DNA from: Tubulanus polymorphus
Lineage: Eukaryota; Nemertea; Palaeonemertea; Tubulaniformes; Tubulanidae
Direction: 5' to 3'
DNA length: 64,000 nt
Assembly: GCF_964204645.1 (NCBI RefSeq)
Contig: NC_134025.1
Coordinates: 3,229,001-3,293,000, forward strand
Shown here: positions 24,757 through 41,548 of the stretch, piece by piece
How positions within the stretch are numbered: position 1 is the stretch's first letter
Layout: every line of letters begins with the position of its first letter
The notes under the pieces: model-generated
Seen by the model: the letters and a program-made list of their open reading frames with translations, nothing else
What the model was told of the DNA's origin: nothing
Database searches by the model: none
Program-made: the position numbers and the translations under genes

Positions 24757-27700
24757 ATGGCGAGTGTAGTCGATGATCTCGAAAAGCCCAAAAGCAAACG
24801 CTTATTTATCAATTCGGTGGATTTGTATCAAGGCCAGAATTTAGCCAAGGTTCGTAAACCATCAATATATCTTTACTCCATAAAAGATTGAAAATTGCTG
24901 CTGTTAAATTCGAGTGAAAACAATGGTATTGTGAAATGCAACGCAAATTCAATGAAATTTATTTTGTTTTGAGCCTGTGAGTGAGGGGAGGAAATAATTA
25001 TTTAGGGTCTATATAGACAAAAACATGTAACGATGATTGAACTGTTTTCACTTTCTTTGGCAAATTGGAGGATATTTGTTCTTTCATCTAAATGTATTTT
25101 ATTTCATTCAGTATCTTTCAAATTGTGTTGTTGGAGTGTCTGCAGAGGAAGGCGAAGAGGAAGAAGAGGATGCCAAGTCAATTGACAGCGGAATTATCCC
25201 TCCTCCTAAAGAGGGCTGCTATGAGATTATTGCCACCTTGAAAAATAAAGATGCCCCTAAGCCTGACTTTGTAAAAGAAATTATAAATGTGAGTTTTATG
25301 AACTCCTCATGAAATTATGAACTCATTGATCGCCTCATGCCTTATTCTACTGAGCTAATGATATAAATAATTCTTTTGATATTTTCAGTACCAATCGAAA
25401 GAGCAATTGTACGAGCATCTTTTTGAGTGCGATGTTATCGTCTATGATATAACTGAAGATCCTGATGAAATTGATGAAGCAACATGGGCAGTTTCTCGTA
25501 CGTGTTCAACTGTAGAAAATCATATCATTATTTCACATTTCTGTGTATTTTACATCATTTCTTTAATCGCGATTTTTATCTCAGAACTCCACTCGGATTT
25601 GGATAAAATCGACAGCCAGAAAATGTTCATTCTCATCTCGACGGTTCTCACCTGGGCGAGAAGCAAGCCACTTGATCCGGTAAGTTTCAACTTCAAATAC
25701 AGGCCTGCCAATCCTACTGCTTGAAACTGCTTGACTTTCCCTTAAATCAATCATCGATGAAAACTGTCTCTCAGTAGAAAAATAAGTATTCAATGCGATG
25801 TTAGACTGAGCACTTGTCACACTGTCTGGTGGGATAGCTGGTGTTGCAGCTCCACGCGCCGTTGAGATTTTACCACTAGCATTTCATCAGGCTTGATTTT
25901 CATGGGTATTTGCTATTTTTAGGATGATCCAGAGATTCCGTTTACCGAAGATGATTATCGTAGAAGGAAGGCACATCCAAACTTCAAAGATCATATCAGT
26001 GCTGAGAAAACTGTCATCAAACTTGGCAAAACAGTAAGCACTCGGAACTCTAATGCGTGCAACGTCGTTACAAAGTTTTTCTTCACCGTGGCATGTATTT
26101 TATATATTACAGAACAAGGCGAAGCTGGTTACATTTGTTGTTGCATCAGGTTTAACTTATGGCGCCGGAGAAAGTATCTTTCATTACATGTTTAAGGTAG
26201 GAATTCAGGACAGCTTTTTTATCCTTTATTTCTCACATGGATTCACTGTATTTTCTGGTAATATTACAGGCTGCATGGCACAACACACCAGAACTCCTGT
26301 GTTTTGGAAATGGCCAGAACGTAATTCCGACCCTACATATCAAGGATCTTGGCGGGTGAGTTTGAAATTATGATATCAATTGCTGGTAAATTAACCATGC
26401 CCCTTAAATCAAATTTGCTTTGACCATTGTGATTTCAGGGTTATTCAAAATATAGCTGATAGTCGTCCGAAAGTAAGGTATATTGTTGCAGTTGATGATT
26501 CACAAAATACCCTGGAAGAAATTGTCAAGGTAGGGAGCCACCAATATTTGATTAGAAATGTTTCGATAGAATAATAGTTAGAATTTTTAAGATGCATGAT
26601 ATAAAAAATGTGTATGTATTTTCAGAGTGTGAGTCAGAATCTCGGAACTGGTAAAATTCAGATCATTCCCCAAGAAGAGGCGTTGCTGGATAAAGATATC
26701 AAGGTAATTTTGATGTAAAGACAATGAATATTTGTGGTTCTTTATTCACTATATCATGATTGGCGTCATTTTTGTAATTTCATTATCTGTTTTTCAGCAA
26801 GCCGACTTTGACATGCTGTTAGTTGACCTACGCATGGATGCTGTTTTCGTAAAAGAAAACATGCGCATTCAATGGGTTGCTGAGACTGGAATTGTTGAAA
26901 ATATTCAGAATGTCGTAAAAGAATACAGAGAAACTAGGAAGCTTCTACCAGTACGAGCGGCAGCGTTAGGGCCACCAGCTGCGGGGAAATCGACTGTAGT
27001 TAAAGCATTGTGTGACCATTATAAACTCCATCACATCAAGATTAAAGATGTCATTGATGAAGCTATGGAACTACTTGTAAGTAAATCAGAGGTAGAATTA
27101 GACAGTCAAAGAACTTGAACCCTCTCAGAATGGCCTGAAATGCCATCAAATACCTTGAGAATTCGAAATTCTGTTTTTTGTGCCTAATATACTAAGACAT
27201 ACGACTCGAGACTAGCAACTGTCAAGACTGATCTCTGGATCCACCCCTGTAAACTGCAAATGAATATCAATGTAAGTTCTCTAGTTATATTAACTGCAGA
27301 TTTTCACAGATGGTTCTTATAAAACATTCTACAGGAAAAGAGTGCGGCAAGAGCTGACGCCGAAGAAGAGGAAGATGACGATGGCAAAGCCGCGGAAGAT
27401 CAAGAACTTCTCGACCAAATAAATGAAAGCAAAGAACAAAATGGAAATAGAATCGATGATCAGTTTATTATCAGATTCTTCAAAGAAAAACTCCATTCGA
27501 TGCCATGTCAGAACCAAGGTTTCATCTTGGATGGATTTCCGAAAACTTTGGAACACGCGAAAGAGTTATTTGCCGGTATGTTGATACGTAGCGCACTCGA
27601 TGAGGTTCCACTGTATCCGATTTTTCACTCAAAAGACTGAACGACAAACCCCTGAACTACTTCTGGATATTGAGAATTTGTGTCAATTTTTTCAGCTGAA

Positions 27701-29145
27701 GATGAAGAAGAGGCTGAAGAATCTGCCTCTGCTAGTTTTGATAAAGCGATTATGCCGGAAAATGTGTTTGTTTTGGAGGCAAATGATGAGTTTTTGAAGA
27801 ATCGTGTGATGAATCTTCCCGAGTCTGTCGTAGCCGGTACTCATAACACCGAGGATGGTCTAACTCGACGATTAGCTGATTACAGAGCTGCAAATACCGA
27901 AGACGAAACCGTTCTCAATTACTTCGACGAGTTAGAGATTCACCCGGATCATATAGGTTAGTTTCGATGTAGTAATGAGAATGAATATACTGGAATAAAA
28001 CCATCGCACACCGATGCAGACCTGACTACGACTACTATTTAAAGGCTAAACAAAAATGATACCTTTTTTCTCCGCAGCGGTCATTTTTGTAAAATATGAT
28101 AAAATTTATAAACAGTTCATTTCTATTGCGGCCGGGTCTGTTATGGTAAAATTGATCACGATTTTTAAAAAAGTAATGTATAGGGTAGATAGGCGGCCGG
28201 GTCAACATTTAAGCTCAGCAGAGCGGAGAAACAAGGTATCAATTTTTTTTAGCCTTAGTTTCGATGTAGTATGAGAATGAATATACTGGAATAAAACCAT
28301 CGCACACTGATGTAGACCTGACTACGACTACTATTTAAAAGATGTTACTACACTTTCTAAGAGCTCGAGGACTCCTAGAATATATCAAAATACTCTCAAA
28401 GATCGGAATGATTTCATTTTTAATTTGATTCCTATTTATTATCTCTGGTAATCTGGTTTGTTGATGTGATTTATCTAACTTTACAGACGTGATGAAAGAC
28501 TCATCGGAAATGATGCATGACACTGTTGAGAGGATGAAAAAAGTAATGGGAGAGCCAAGAAATTATGGTAGGTTTTTTTCAAATATCCACTCCGACTAAT
28601 TTGTAGTGAAATTAGTATCGAATGAACTATAAGATTGTGTATGTGTATTTTAGGTCCCACGATCGAGGAACAAGAAGAAATGCGTCGTCAAGAAGAAGAG
28701 GCTCAGTTGAAGCGAGAAGCGGATGAAAAAGCCGAAAAAGAAAGACAGGAAACTGAAGAAGCAGCGGAAAGGAAACATCGCCAAGAAGAATGGGTAAATA
28801 TACTACGTTTAGAAAAGAAAAAGATGGAAATCCATTCTAGTTTTTAATGACATTTTTTCAATTTCTAGGGGGCTCGTTTGGACGAAGTAAAGCGTGAAGA
28901 ATATGAACTTCTCGAAACGCAATCTATTCCTTTACGTAATTACCTGATGAAACACGTAATGCCTACTCTAACTAAAGGATTAATTGATTGCTGTAAAGTT
29001 CGTCCTGATGATGCTATTGATTATCTGGTGAGGTCAACATTCAATCTAAACCACCCTTTAGTCTTACTGCATATCTTTGTCTAATTCATCTGCACTTTTT
29101 TTTCAGGCTGAATATCTTTTTCAACATAACCCTCAAGTGGATTGA
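24757..29145 (+). CDS. AK7: Adenylate kinase 7
   Basis: Cilium-associated adenylate kinase (AMP + ATP = 2 ADP) needed for axoneme function. Sixteen exons: 24757-24849, 25112-25288, 25389-25497, 25585-25679, 25923-26033, 26113-26196, 26270-26355, 26439-26529, 26626-26703, 26798-27076, 27335-27575, 27696-27956, 28487-28567, 28654-28793, 28869-29027, 29107-29145; 707 aa (human about 723). Order: N-terminal nucleotide-sugar-epimerase-like domain ([24 protein letters not shown]), adenylate kinase domain with P-loop GPPAAGKST at 366-374, a Glu/Asp-rich insert, [10 protein letters not shown], a lid region, a Glu/Arg-rich coiled coil, and a C-terminal Dpy-30-like motif (SIPLRNYLM...[12 protein letters not shown]). 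The start has good context (AAAATGG). AATAAA lies at 29220-29225. Near-complete agreement with the family makes this call firm. Confidence 0.98.
25815..25850 (+). repeat. Short dispersed repeat (partner at 62733-62762)
   Basis: In an AK7 intron, the block GTCACAC..TCTGGTGGGATAGCT is also found at about 62733 in the PLEKHH gene. A shorter piece of the same motif (CATCTGGTGG) occurs at 51415. Probably fragments of one old element. Confidence 0.45.
27958..28340 (+). repeat. Pair of 86-bp direct repeats in an AK7 intron
   Basis: Copy 1 at 27958-28043 and copy 2 at about 28255-28340 are nearly identical; the differences include a 1-bp deletion and a few substitutions such as ACACCGATGC against ACACTGATGT. 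They flank about 211 bp of unrelated sequence. Copy 1 starts inside the donor site of the exon ending 27956. No coding role. Confidence 0.8.
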
Positions 29146-30027
29146 TTCATCTTCGATATCATTGATTCTAATGTAGTTTGATTGTGATTCAAAGTTTCCG
29201 TCCATTTCCAAAATTCTTCAATAAAATACTTTTCCATCATATTATATCAATCTCTAGCTGTGATTATTTTTGAACTCATTGTGTAAATAAAGGTTAATTT
29301 ATATATATTCAATCACTTGAGTTTATTGTTTCTTTCTGTCTTTTTGGGGTTTCGCTGTTAGTTTGTTTGAGTCATAACCTGTCTGTGGTTTAGTTTCACG
29401 ATCGGATGTTTTTACGCTGGTATAAGCGCATCTGATTATAAAAGTTTACCACCAATGACTTGGTAACTAATGGGCGATGTGCTCCTTCTCACTAGTGCGG
29501 GTCCTTCGATATATCCCGAAACTAAGTTACATTAAGACCGGCTAGTGCTGCCACCAGACGAGGAAATCCTTAATATTACGTCATTTACTTCCGCCTTCGG
29601 TATATAAAATATTTAGCACAATTTTTAAGAAGTAAGTAATGCGTAACAACCGCTTTAAACGTGTTTTTATATCATAAGATGAATTTGAATAGTTGAATTT
29701 ATGAATAGTAAATCGGGTGAAACATATTCACTGTGGCTTGTGTGTCTTATGTCTTCGTATTTCGAAAGTAAATCTTACTTTTTAAGGGATTCCCCGTAAC
29801 TACTAACACAAAAAACAAAAAATGAACCTCCGCCCATCCACGGCGTAATCTATCATCAACACTAGACCTGCTAAGTAGATAATTATTGTATTTTACTGAT
29901 TTAATTGGGTTTGCTAAATTCTAATCAGAAATGTCTTTTTTTATTCACAGGTTGTAGAGAGTATATAGGCTAACGTACGTGAATGTATGACTCAGTCAAT
30001 GCTTAGCTAGATAATCATTGGATAATA
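29146..30027. other. AK7 3' end and upstream region of presenilin
   Basis: AK7 poly(A) candidates lie at 29220-29225 and 29286-29291. The rest is non-coding; the last part probably holds the 5' UTR or promoter of the transcript that starts coding at 30028. Confidence 0.5.
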
Positions 30028-31555
30028 ATGACCGATTCGGAGAGTACAACGAGTGTTCCGTTGGCATTTCCAGATGATGAAGTGCTGGTCCGTCCAGGTC
30101 AGCGTGGTTTAGGAGTTACATACAGAGGCACTACTAATAATATACAAAATGAACGGGTATGTTTTCACTTGATGTGTTCTTTAAAAAGTCAGTGGGTTAA
30201 AGGCATAGTGTTCATCCATTGTTCCATTCTGAGAGGTTACCCATAAGATAGTCTGGTATTTAGATGTAGTCTAATATTTTCCACATCTATATTATCTGCT
30301 GAGCCTAGCTTGAAAAAAAGAGATATAGCCTTTATAGTCTATCCGGTGTTTCATATAATGAATAATCAAAATTGATTTTGATCTTGGTAAAACTTTTTGG
30401 TTACTAGTGATTGAAAATTGTCAATGTTTTTTCTATCATTAACTACACTAGAAAATATTTAGTCTATTTTTCAAATAAAATATTTCTATAGCCATTTGAA
30501 GGATTTTTTTTTGAAAGATTGTAAATTTTAGGTACTTACCAGTACTAATAATAATGATAATAGCTATTGTATTTTATGCAATTTTGAATTCCATGAAATC
30601 CCCTTTCCAAAAAAGAATATTTATTTCCAAATATTTGGATACTTTTTAAGGGAATTCTGACATGAATTATTCTATGAGGGAGATCTTATTGAAAATTTTG
30701 GACTCACAGATGATTACTGTAGTCACGTTGGGTAGGTGATATTATTGATGCAGTGATGATCTCATCAGTCTTTGCTCTAGTGACAACCTGCAGCAGCAGC
30801 AGCAGCAGCAGCAGCAGGGAACGGCGAGCATAGTTTATCATTAATTATCATCGTATGAAACTGTAGATGTCGTGTGCGAGCTGACTCATTGAGAATGGCG
30901 GCTCACAAGAGCTGTCGAACGACTTGGCCGACTATCGATGGCAAATATTGTTATAAAATAGCATTTATTGTATGTTCTATAGTGGATTTTGATTAACAGC
31001 GTTATTCTGTAGATATCGTCTCACGTTTCTATGATTTTGTTTAGTATTATTTTAGTTCAGTATTCGTTATCGGGTCCGTTCTATTTTGGTTGTCAATGTA
31101 AACTATAATAAGATTCGTAGACGAACGATATCAATCAATGGATATTTTCTATATTCTCGAAGTTCTGGATAATTCTATTTCCGTCGATTAATTCAGCTTC
31201 TAAGACATGTTGTGCATCCTAATTTTTCTTATCAGTATTTCATCTTCGGAATTATCTGTTTTTCTCTGTATGAAGAGCTAGATTTCTAGGGCTTCTAATT
31301 CGTTATTTTGTGTATTTCGAGCTGTTAATCATAATCTCAATTATCTTATCGGATGTTTGTGTATAGACGGACTGCGATACAAGCACGAGCCCGACCGAAG
31401 CATTTTTAAACCGAAGGAGTTTAGCTCGTCTAGGAGAACGTAATTTAGATTCCGAGGAATACGCCAATTTACTGAGTGATACAGACTTTGTAGAGCACAC
31501 GCGTGCTAATGATGATAGCACTAGTTTACAAGATGGAGTTTTGGTGTTTGAATTG
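30028..31555 (+). CDS. Two coding exons, candidate alternative N-terminus of presenilin
   Basis: Exons 30028-30156 (43 codons, MTDSESTTSVPLAFP...) and 31367-31555 (63 codons, TDCDTSTSPTEAFLN...FEL) join in frame with good GT-AG sites. The second ends in phase 0, exactly what the presenilin exon at 32838 needs. The 106 residues are acidic and Ser/Thr-rich, match no family I know, and contain no membrane segment. Presenilin N-termini are long, acidic and poorly conserved, so an alternative first-exon isoform is the simplest reading. A separate small gene is possible. A (CAG)9 run lies in the intron between them. Confidence 0.5.
30791..30817 (+). repeat. (CAG)9 microsatellite
   Basis: Nine perfect CAG units in the intron between the exons ending 30156 and starting 31367. 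Confidence 0.9.
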
Positions 31556-31948
31556 GTAATATTAATGCATGTTTATTATTAGCTTAAATTGTTTTATTCT
31601 AGATAATGTACATATCATATCGGTTTCGCAGCCATTTAGGAAAAGCCTTTTGTTCTATGATTTGACTTGTCATCTGTGTTTGTCGCAAACATATTGGTCA
31701 AATAGATTGGAATGTTTGAAATGTGAAAATTGTCTCAATTTAGATTTTTCATTAATTTTCTAACTGGCAGCACAATTGATTTTACTTTAAGATATCCATT
31801 CTGAACACTTGCTACTGGCTTGTCACTGAATCCATTGAGAATACAGTATGTAAATCGTGTGCAATGCGTTAACGTTAGGCCTATATGTTACTACAGCTGT
31901 TGTCATAGGCTGTGATAGTGATAGAAATTTGAGGCATTAATTCGTATC

Positions 31949-35877
<3,929 letters not shown>

Positions 35878-36948
35878 CAGAATGTTTATCAATTCTTGGA
35901 CAAACTGCTGTTGAAGCTGTGAAATATCGCTGATAAATGAACGCAAATTGACACAATCCTGCATTGATTTGTAACTAAATTGCGTTTATCGGCTAAACCT
36001 GATCACATCATTAGATGGTGCTGCCACCTCGTAACCGTTGTATTAAACAAACCACTTCATTCAAGATACTCCACTATTTAGTTTTGATATAAAGTGATTA
36101 ATTATCATATAGCGTTTATATGTAAATGTGTATACTTAAAACAACACCTTGAAAGCATGAATTCAATCTATTTCTTGTACACATCCACTCGAATATAATC
36201 TCTTATTATGAGTATGTTTGCTGTTAGTTACATCAACAACTGATGAATCTATTTCTGGTTTAATCATTTTAGAATAGGATTAAAATTCGACCGATCCTGT
36301 ATTCGATTTTAATGTGAAATTCGTGTCACAATTGATGCAATTCCATTCAATCTTGTCGATGTAACAAAATACCTTGGTTATGGAAATAACTTATTGAAAC
36401 TGTAAATGTTAATTTATGTCGAACTACGCTTTGAGTCTTGTGCGAGATAATCATGAAATTCTCTGTAACGGCATTATCATGCTTGTATGTGCGTTATGCG
36501 AGTAACTTATTTATTAGATTTAGTTCATGGAAGCTGTTCATTTGAATAAATGGCTTTACGTGTATATCATCATCATCGGCATCGATCGACAGTTTCTGAA
36601 AGCAGTATGTGACATGATTTAGATTTAGTATCCATGCACTAGCTATTGTGAATGTAATCATCGTCTTCGGTTACATTGGCTATTGATGTTTCCTCAGAAG
36701 CAGTCGATCTCGCGTAATTGACATCGCGATATTGTGAATATTGATAATACACATCGTACAAACGAAGCTTAAGCTAATGTACATGATCAGTGTAATTAGT
36801 ATACATAAGGTATTTGTTAATATATGTATATACTGATTTGTACCGGCCTATGCATGAAGGCCTTTGCTTGTACAGATTTATGCAATTTGCATTAAATAAA
36901 CATGGTATTTATGTATATAAAATTAAAATCTATCCAATCTTTAGTTTC
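35878..36948 (+). other. Presenilin 3' UTR
   Basis: About 1 kb of AT-rich non-coding sequence ending in a canonical AATAAA at 36895-36900. No further gene seen in it. Confidence 0.65.
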
Positions 36949-37095
36949 TTTATTCGATTTTGTTTGTTCGGCGAGTAATGTTTGTCTAACTGTCAGGTTC
37001 TACGTTCAACTCGACTAAAACACAGGAGTTATTGGCGATATTAATTATATCACCTGGAACGAATGCGAAATCGGTACACAGAAAATCAACTCCAA
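36949..37095 (-). CDS. Possible last coding exon and poly(A) signal of a - strand gene
   Basis: A good acceptor (CCTTTTCAG) at 37096 opens 36 codons (VGVDFLCTDFAFVPG...) to TAG at 36986-36988, and AATAAA on the - strand follows at 36954-36949. The arrangement looks like a genuine terminal exon facing presenilin tail-to-tail. I found no preceding exon with confidence and do not recognise the peptide. It may belong to a gene whose other exons lie within 37.2-41 kb, or it may be a relic. Confidence 0.35.
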
Positions 37096-40000
37096 CTGAA
37101 AAGGATGAATTGTAATCATGCTGAGTTGAGTGTGTTGCTGGAAAGAGGTGGCTTCGTATGAAGTGAAAGCGATTACAGATCAAATTACAGTTGACAATAT
37201 TGATTCATTTACATGAATACATCCGCGCCAATGTCATTAATATACAGTAGATTAAGAAATGCATAGATAGATTAACATGAACGGAACATTCTGTACAGAT
37301 ACAAACCACAAATCGTCAGCTATCGATTTATCTACCTCTTTCTAATCGCAATTTCGAAATATCTGAAATTTGGGCCCGAAAACCGAAACTACGATTCCTG
37401 AATAACCAGGTACGATAATGGTAAAAGTGCAATTATTGCTTTGGAATGTGAATGAACTATCGAGATTTATATATGAATCTATATTTATATATATATATAT
37501 ATTCATATCAACATGAAACGTTATCAGATGTATAACTACTATACATTCATATAGAGTTTAAACTGAACACCTGTCACTGCAATAGATTCATGTATAGATT
37601 GATTTATCATGTACCATAATAGCACGAATTTGCAGCATCAGCATTTTTCATTGTCTTTTTTATTCCCTACTGAAAATATTGATAATTGTCACTGATAGTA
37701 CTATAAATGTGTATAGAATGAATTGATCTAGACAGCAGGCACGTTTATTTTCAAGGGTGACGGTTGAATTTTTTTATGCGGATATTCTTCATGTGGAGGT
37801 TATCGAGGGAACAATTTTTGAGCCTCAAATAGTCTTGTATATTCAAAGTTTTTTAAATGTTTACTACCTTAGTAGTTGGTGAGAGTTATTAATTATTCTG
37901 TCTTACGCTGTTTCTTGGGAAACGTTTTCTCAGAGTTGTGAGTCAGAGAAATAAGAGTTGAATGTGTGCATGTGTGTGCAGCTCTTCAGTTGGTGTCAAT
38001 TCCTGATATTAACTGATTCCAAAATAACTCTTAGATGCATCGCCTCACACTTATGTGCCGGCGTTTTTAGAAGGAATTATTTCAGCTTTATAAATACAAA
38101 TTTACATCTTCATCCATCATACGAATGGATTGAAATAAACGGAAATTCCTCTTTCTTGGAATCTAATAAATCCAAGCGGTTCGTTTAGAATTCTACGGTC
38201 GATAATATAGAAGCATTCGTATCTAATATATTAAAACAGGATTTATGTTTTTTATCGTCTCTCGTGTTTACCTCGTTAAACCCCGGCTTCCTGCGCGTGT
38301 GTGTTACACGGAGAGATTTTTAACAGTAACAAATATCACCTGTAGCAGGATGTGAACGATTAAACCTGTATTTCTCATATCTTTAAATTCTGTTTCTATC
38401 AATTTTTTAAATTTAGTCAAAATATTTAAATTTCGACGCGCACAATACAAAATCACGTGTTTCATGGTTTATCGATAATTCGTTATTTCTGATTGAAAAT
38501 GAATTCTTTTCGTACATGTAAGTGTAGAGTAGATGTGCGCTGATATACGCTGTATCGTTATCATACTGGCTTTGTTCACGCTGTCGTCGATATACAAATA
38601 ATGTATTACATAAAACTGAAATGGAAAAATAAAAATGGTTGAACGCTCACAGTCTCTTCGTCCCCGTCGCCACTTCAATCGTCAGACGTGCACCTGCAGA
38701 TGTCGTGTGCTATAAGCTATTGAAGTCATGTAAATTTCCAACAAACTTTTTAACATTGAAACAACCGACTCGGGACTCGTTTTTATGGTAATTGACGACG
38801 ATTTCTGACAAAAGATGCGGGCATTACGACGCAAACACTGGAAATCACATGATTAATCATTAAACATGTGAAGCAGTCTGAACTGCATACGGCGCGACGT
38901 TTCTTCGAGGTATCTATCCGTTTCATTAACTCGTGAAAAAAAAAGTATTATGGATTATCTAAAGATTATATGTAGACCGACACCTGAAACGTTAGTAACT
39001 CGGTTGTTTATCAGTCACGACGAATACCGAAGAACTTTCTATTTTTCCTGTTTTCTTTTTGTTAACAAAAACAATAAAAACACGAAATCCTAGAAATTAG
39101 ACAACCACGGGCAACATTATTAATAAATAGAATATTGGCGTGGTAATTCTTGAATTTCTAAAGTCTCTTCGCTGATTCGGTTTTGCACGTTTCTAATCTT
39201 ACCTGGGTGACATTTACCGTAAATGGCTAAACGTTTTACGTTGACGTCGTGACAGTGACGTCATAAATCATAGGTGTAGACGGTGCTAGACTCTCGCGTA
39301 ACGATATTGCCGTCAGTGGTAGGTGCGTTTGCTTGTTTAATGCGAAAAATGTCAATAAAAATAACATGAGACTCGGGGACAGAGATCTATTTCCATTTAT
39401 GGCAAATGAACGTAAGAAAATGACCTCCTCAAGATTCTCTTCTGTCTAAACCCAGGGAATATAATTAACCGCATTTGTGAGGAACGGATTCGTGAGGTTC
39501 TCAACCATGGAGGTCGTTGCTTAAACAAAGTTGCTCTCTTCTAATGAAAGACGGGAACAAACAACATAATTTGCGATCGTCTTTATTTCGTATGCAACAG
39601 CTTTATTGGTGATTCCATTGATCGGGAAAAGCGGTAGATTCTATTCGCATTCCAATGAAGTGGGGATTTTGGCGCGACAACTTGGCTCCGTACTAGTCTT
39701 CGTAGGCGGTTCAATAAGAAAACCGCACGTTTTAGTCATGTATTCGAAAGTTTTCCTTGATACAAATTTGATAAATATTCCCCCGATGCCCACTCAAACG
39801 ATGTGTGTAGTACGTGAGTTTCTTACTCATAGTTCTCCTAACAATAGCCGTAGGTGTCATTTTAATGTCTCCATCATCAATGGTATCTTTGATTCATATC
39901 GATGTGATCCTTACTTCCTACGCTGAATTACTGTCACACACTCCTCAAACGTAAGACGAACAACAAAATCAAAAACAGAAACTGATTTTCCATACGATGC

Positions 40001-41548
40001 AATAATTTATTCTTTTTTTCACGAATTCTGCTTTATCAATATTTTTGTATAAAAACATATGTACATTTTTATTGTAAACAAACAATCACATATCATGTGG
40101 GCATGTATATAATAAAACAATCTATACACGACCGAGAAAAATTCACTCTATTCCATGGTGACTCTTACAACATTCCCCATCAGTAATAAATAACCTAGCG
40201 CAGAAATTTACGGACGTAAATGCCGCAATAATTTACCGTGAATGATAATTAATTTAAAAATTGGTCTCAATTGAACGAACGTTTTTTCTGATTTACACAG
40301 GATAATAACACCGCCCACAGTACTAACATGTTTGATATCAATGATACACGCCATTATAACAAAAACATCGGTGAAAATAAATTCACGATAAATAACACAC
40401 GAATCAACATTACTTCATTAATTACACGAGGCCATCAAAAAATACTACGAGATATGCGAATTACATAAATAACGGATATTCAACTGGAGCTGATTGAAAA
40501 AAAAAACAAGCGAACAAAAACTAATCTGTACTGAAGACTATACTTAAGAAAAACGCTGCGAAAAATATTAACATGTAACTTTCTAATCAAAATTTCACCT
40601 ACATATTTCTGTGGAGGGCAACGGTTAGGCTCTATTGGAAACTGGTCAAATCGTTCACTCAAAAATAGAATATTCACTTAATTCGAATTCTAAATGTAGA
40701 TGATAATAGGTATAGATAAATAGGTGCACGGCTCTTTTCGAATGATTACTGACATGTATGTATCGACATAACATGGGTGCAGTCATAAAGCGCTTCCATT
40801 GACACTGAACCTTACATCTAATAAATATTAATAACCAACAAATAAATACATGTAGTAGTACCAAGAAAACAGATATACACAACACACACATCGACGAAAT
40901 TTGATGATTTCATTTAAGGTGGTAATTGTATGCTTCCAACTGAGCTAGGCACCGGGATTCTTTGTGAACGAGAAAACCATTTTCATATGAATAAATGGTT
41001 CTATCTGGGAGCAAGCTGGATGCATTGACCGAAGTGCGAGACATGTCGTCTATTCAATCTATTTTTAAAACATGTTGACGTTCTATTCAGCGCATCATTG
41101 AATCAACGGTTTCGTGACCAGGTCAATAATTCAGGCAAAATGTTTAATTAGAACAAATTGCTCGAGGGGTAATGATTTTGAAATATATGGTACTATAGTA
41201 GTGTTACCAGGCGAAGGGTTGTTTCGAACCAGGGGAATATGCTGTATACCTTTTCGCATCTCTATAGTTTCACTCTCATAACTAATTCATTACTTTTCAT
41301 CCCACATTAACAACGGTATTTAATTGATTTCGGTAAAACAAACAAACAGTAAAACTATTACTTCACATGATATTTGTTGTGAAGACAATAGATGTTGTCC
41401 TGTGTTTTATTTCCCTACTGTGATACAATTTATTGAACTGGCACATTTTGCTGCAATTGTCTCCCGTGCTGCAGCGTGCCTTGTTCGTGACCTGTCGCCA
41501 ATGATCGATAGAGAAGAGCATCATTAACAAATGCCATTATAGCTCGAC
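37096..41548. other. Long region without a supported gene
   Basis: AT-rich DNA with a TA microsatellite at about 37480-37505. An open frame at 39606-39926 (+) follows a CAG but resembles no family. The right end, from about 40000 or 41400 to 41548, is probably 3' UTR of the SERTA gene (TTTATT at 41406-41411 would be its AATAAA). Confidence 0.5.

Noticed and set aside
28056-28274. Open frame between the AK7 intron direct repeats
   Set aside because: Falls inside an intron between in-phase AK7 exons and has no similarity or splice support.
30791-30817. (CAG)9 as a polyglutamine-coding tract
   Set aside because: It lies between two supported exons with no open frame joining them; most likely intronic.
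39606-39926. 107-codon open frame on + strand after a CAG
   Set aside because: No recognisable family, no good donor or partner exon, and codon use like the background; not called as a gene.
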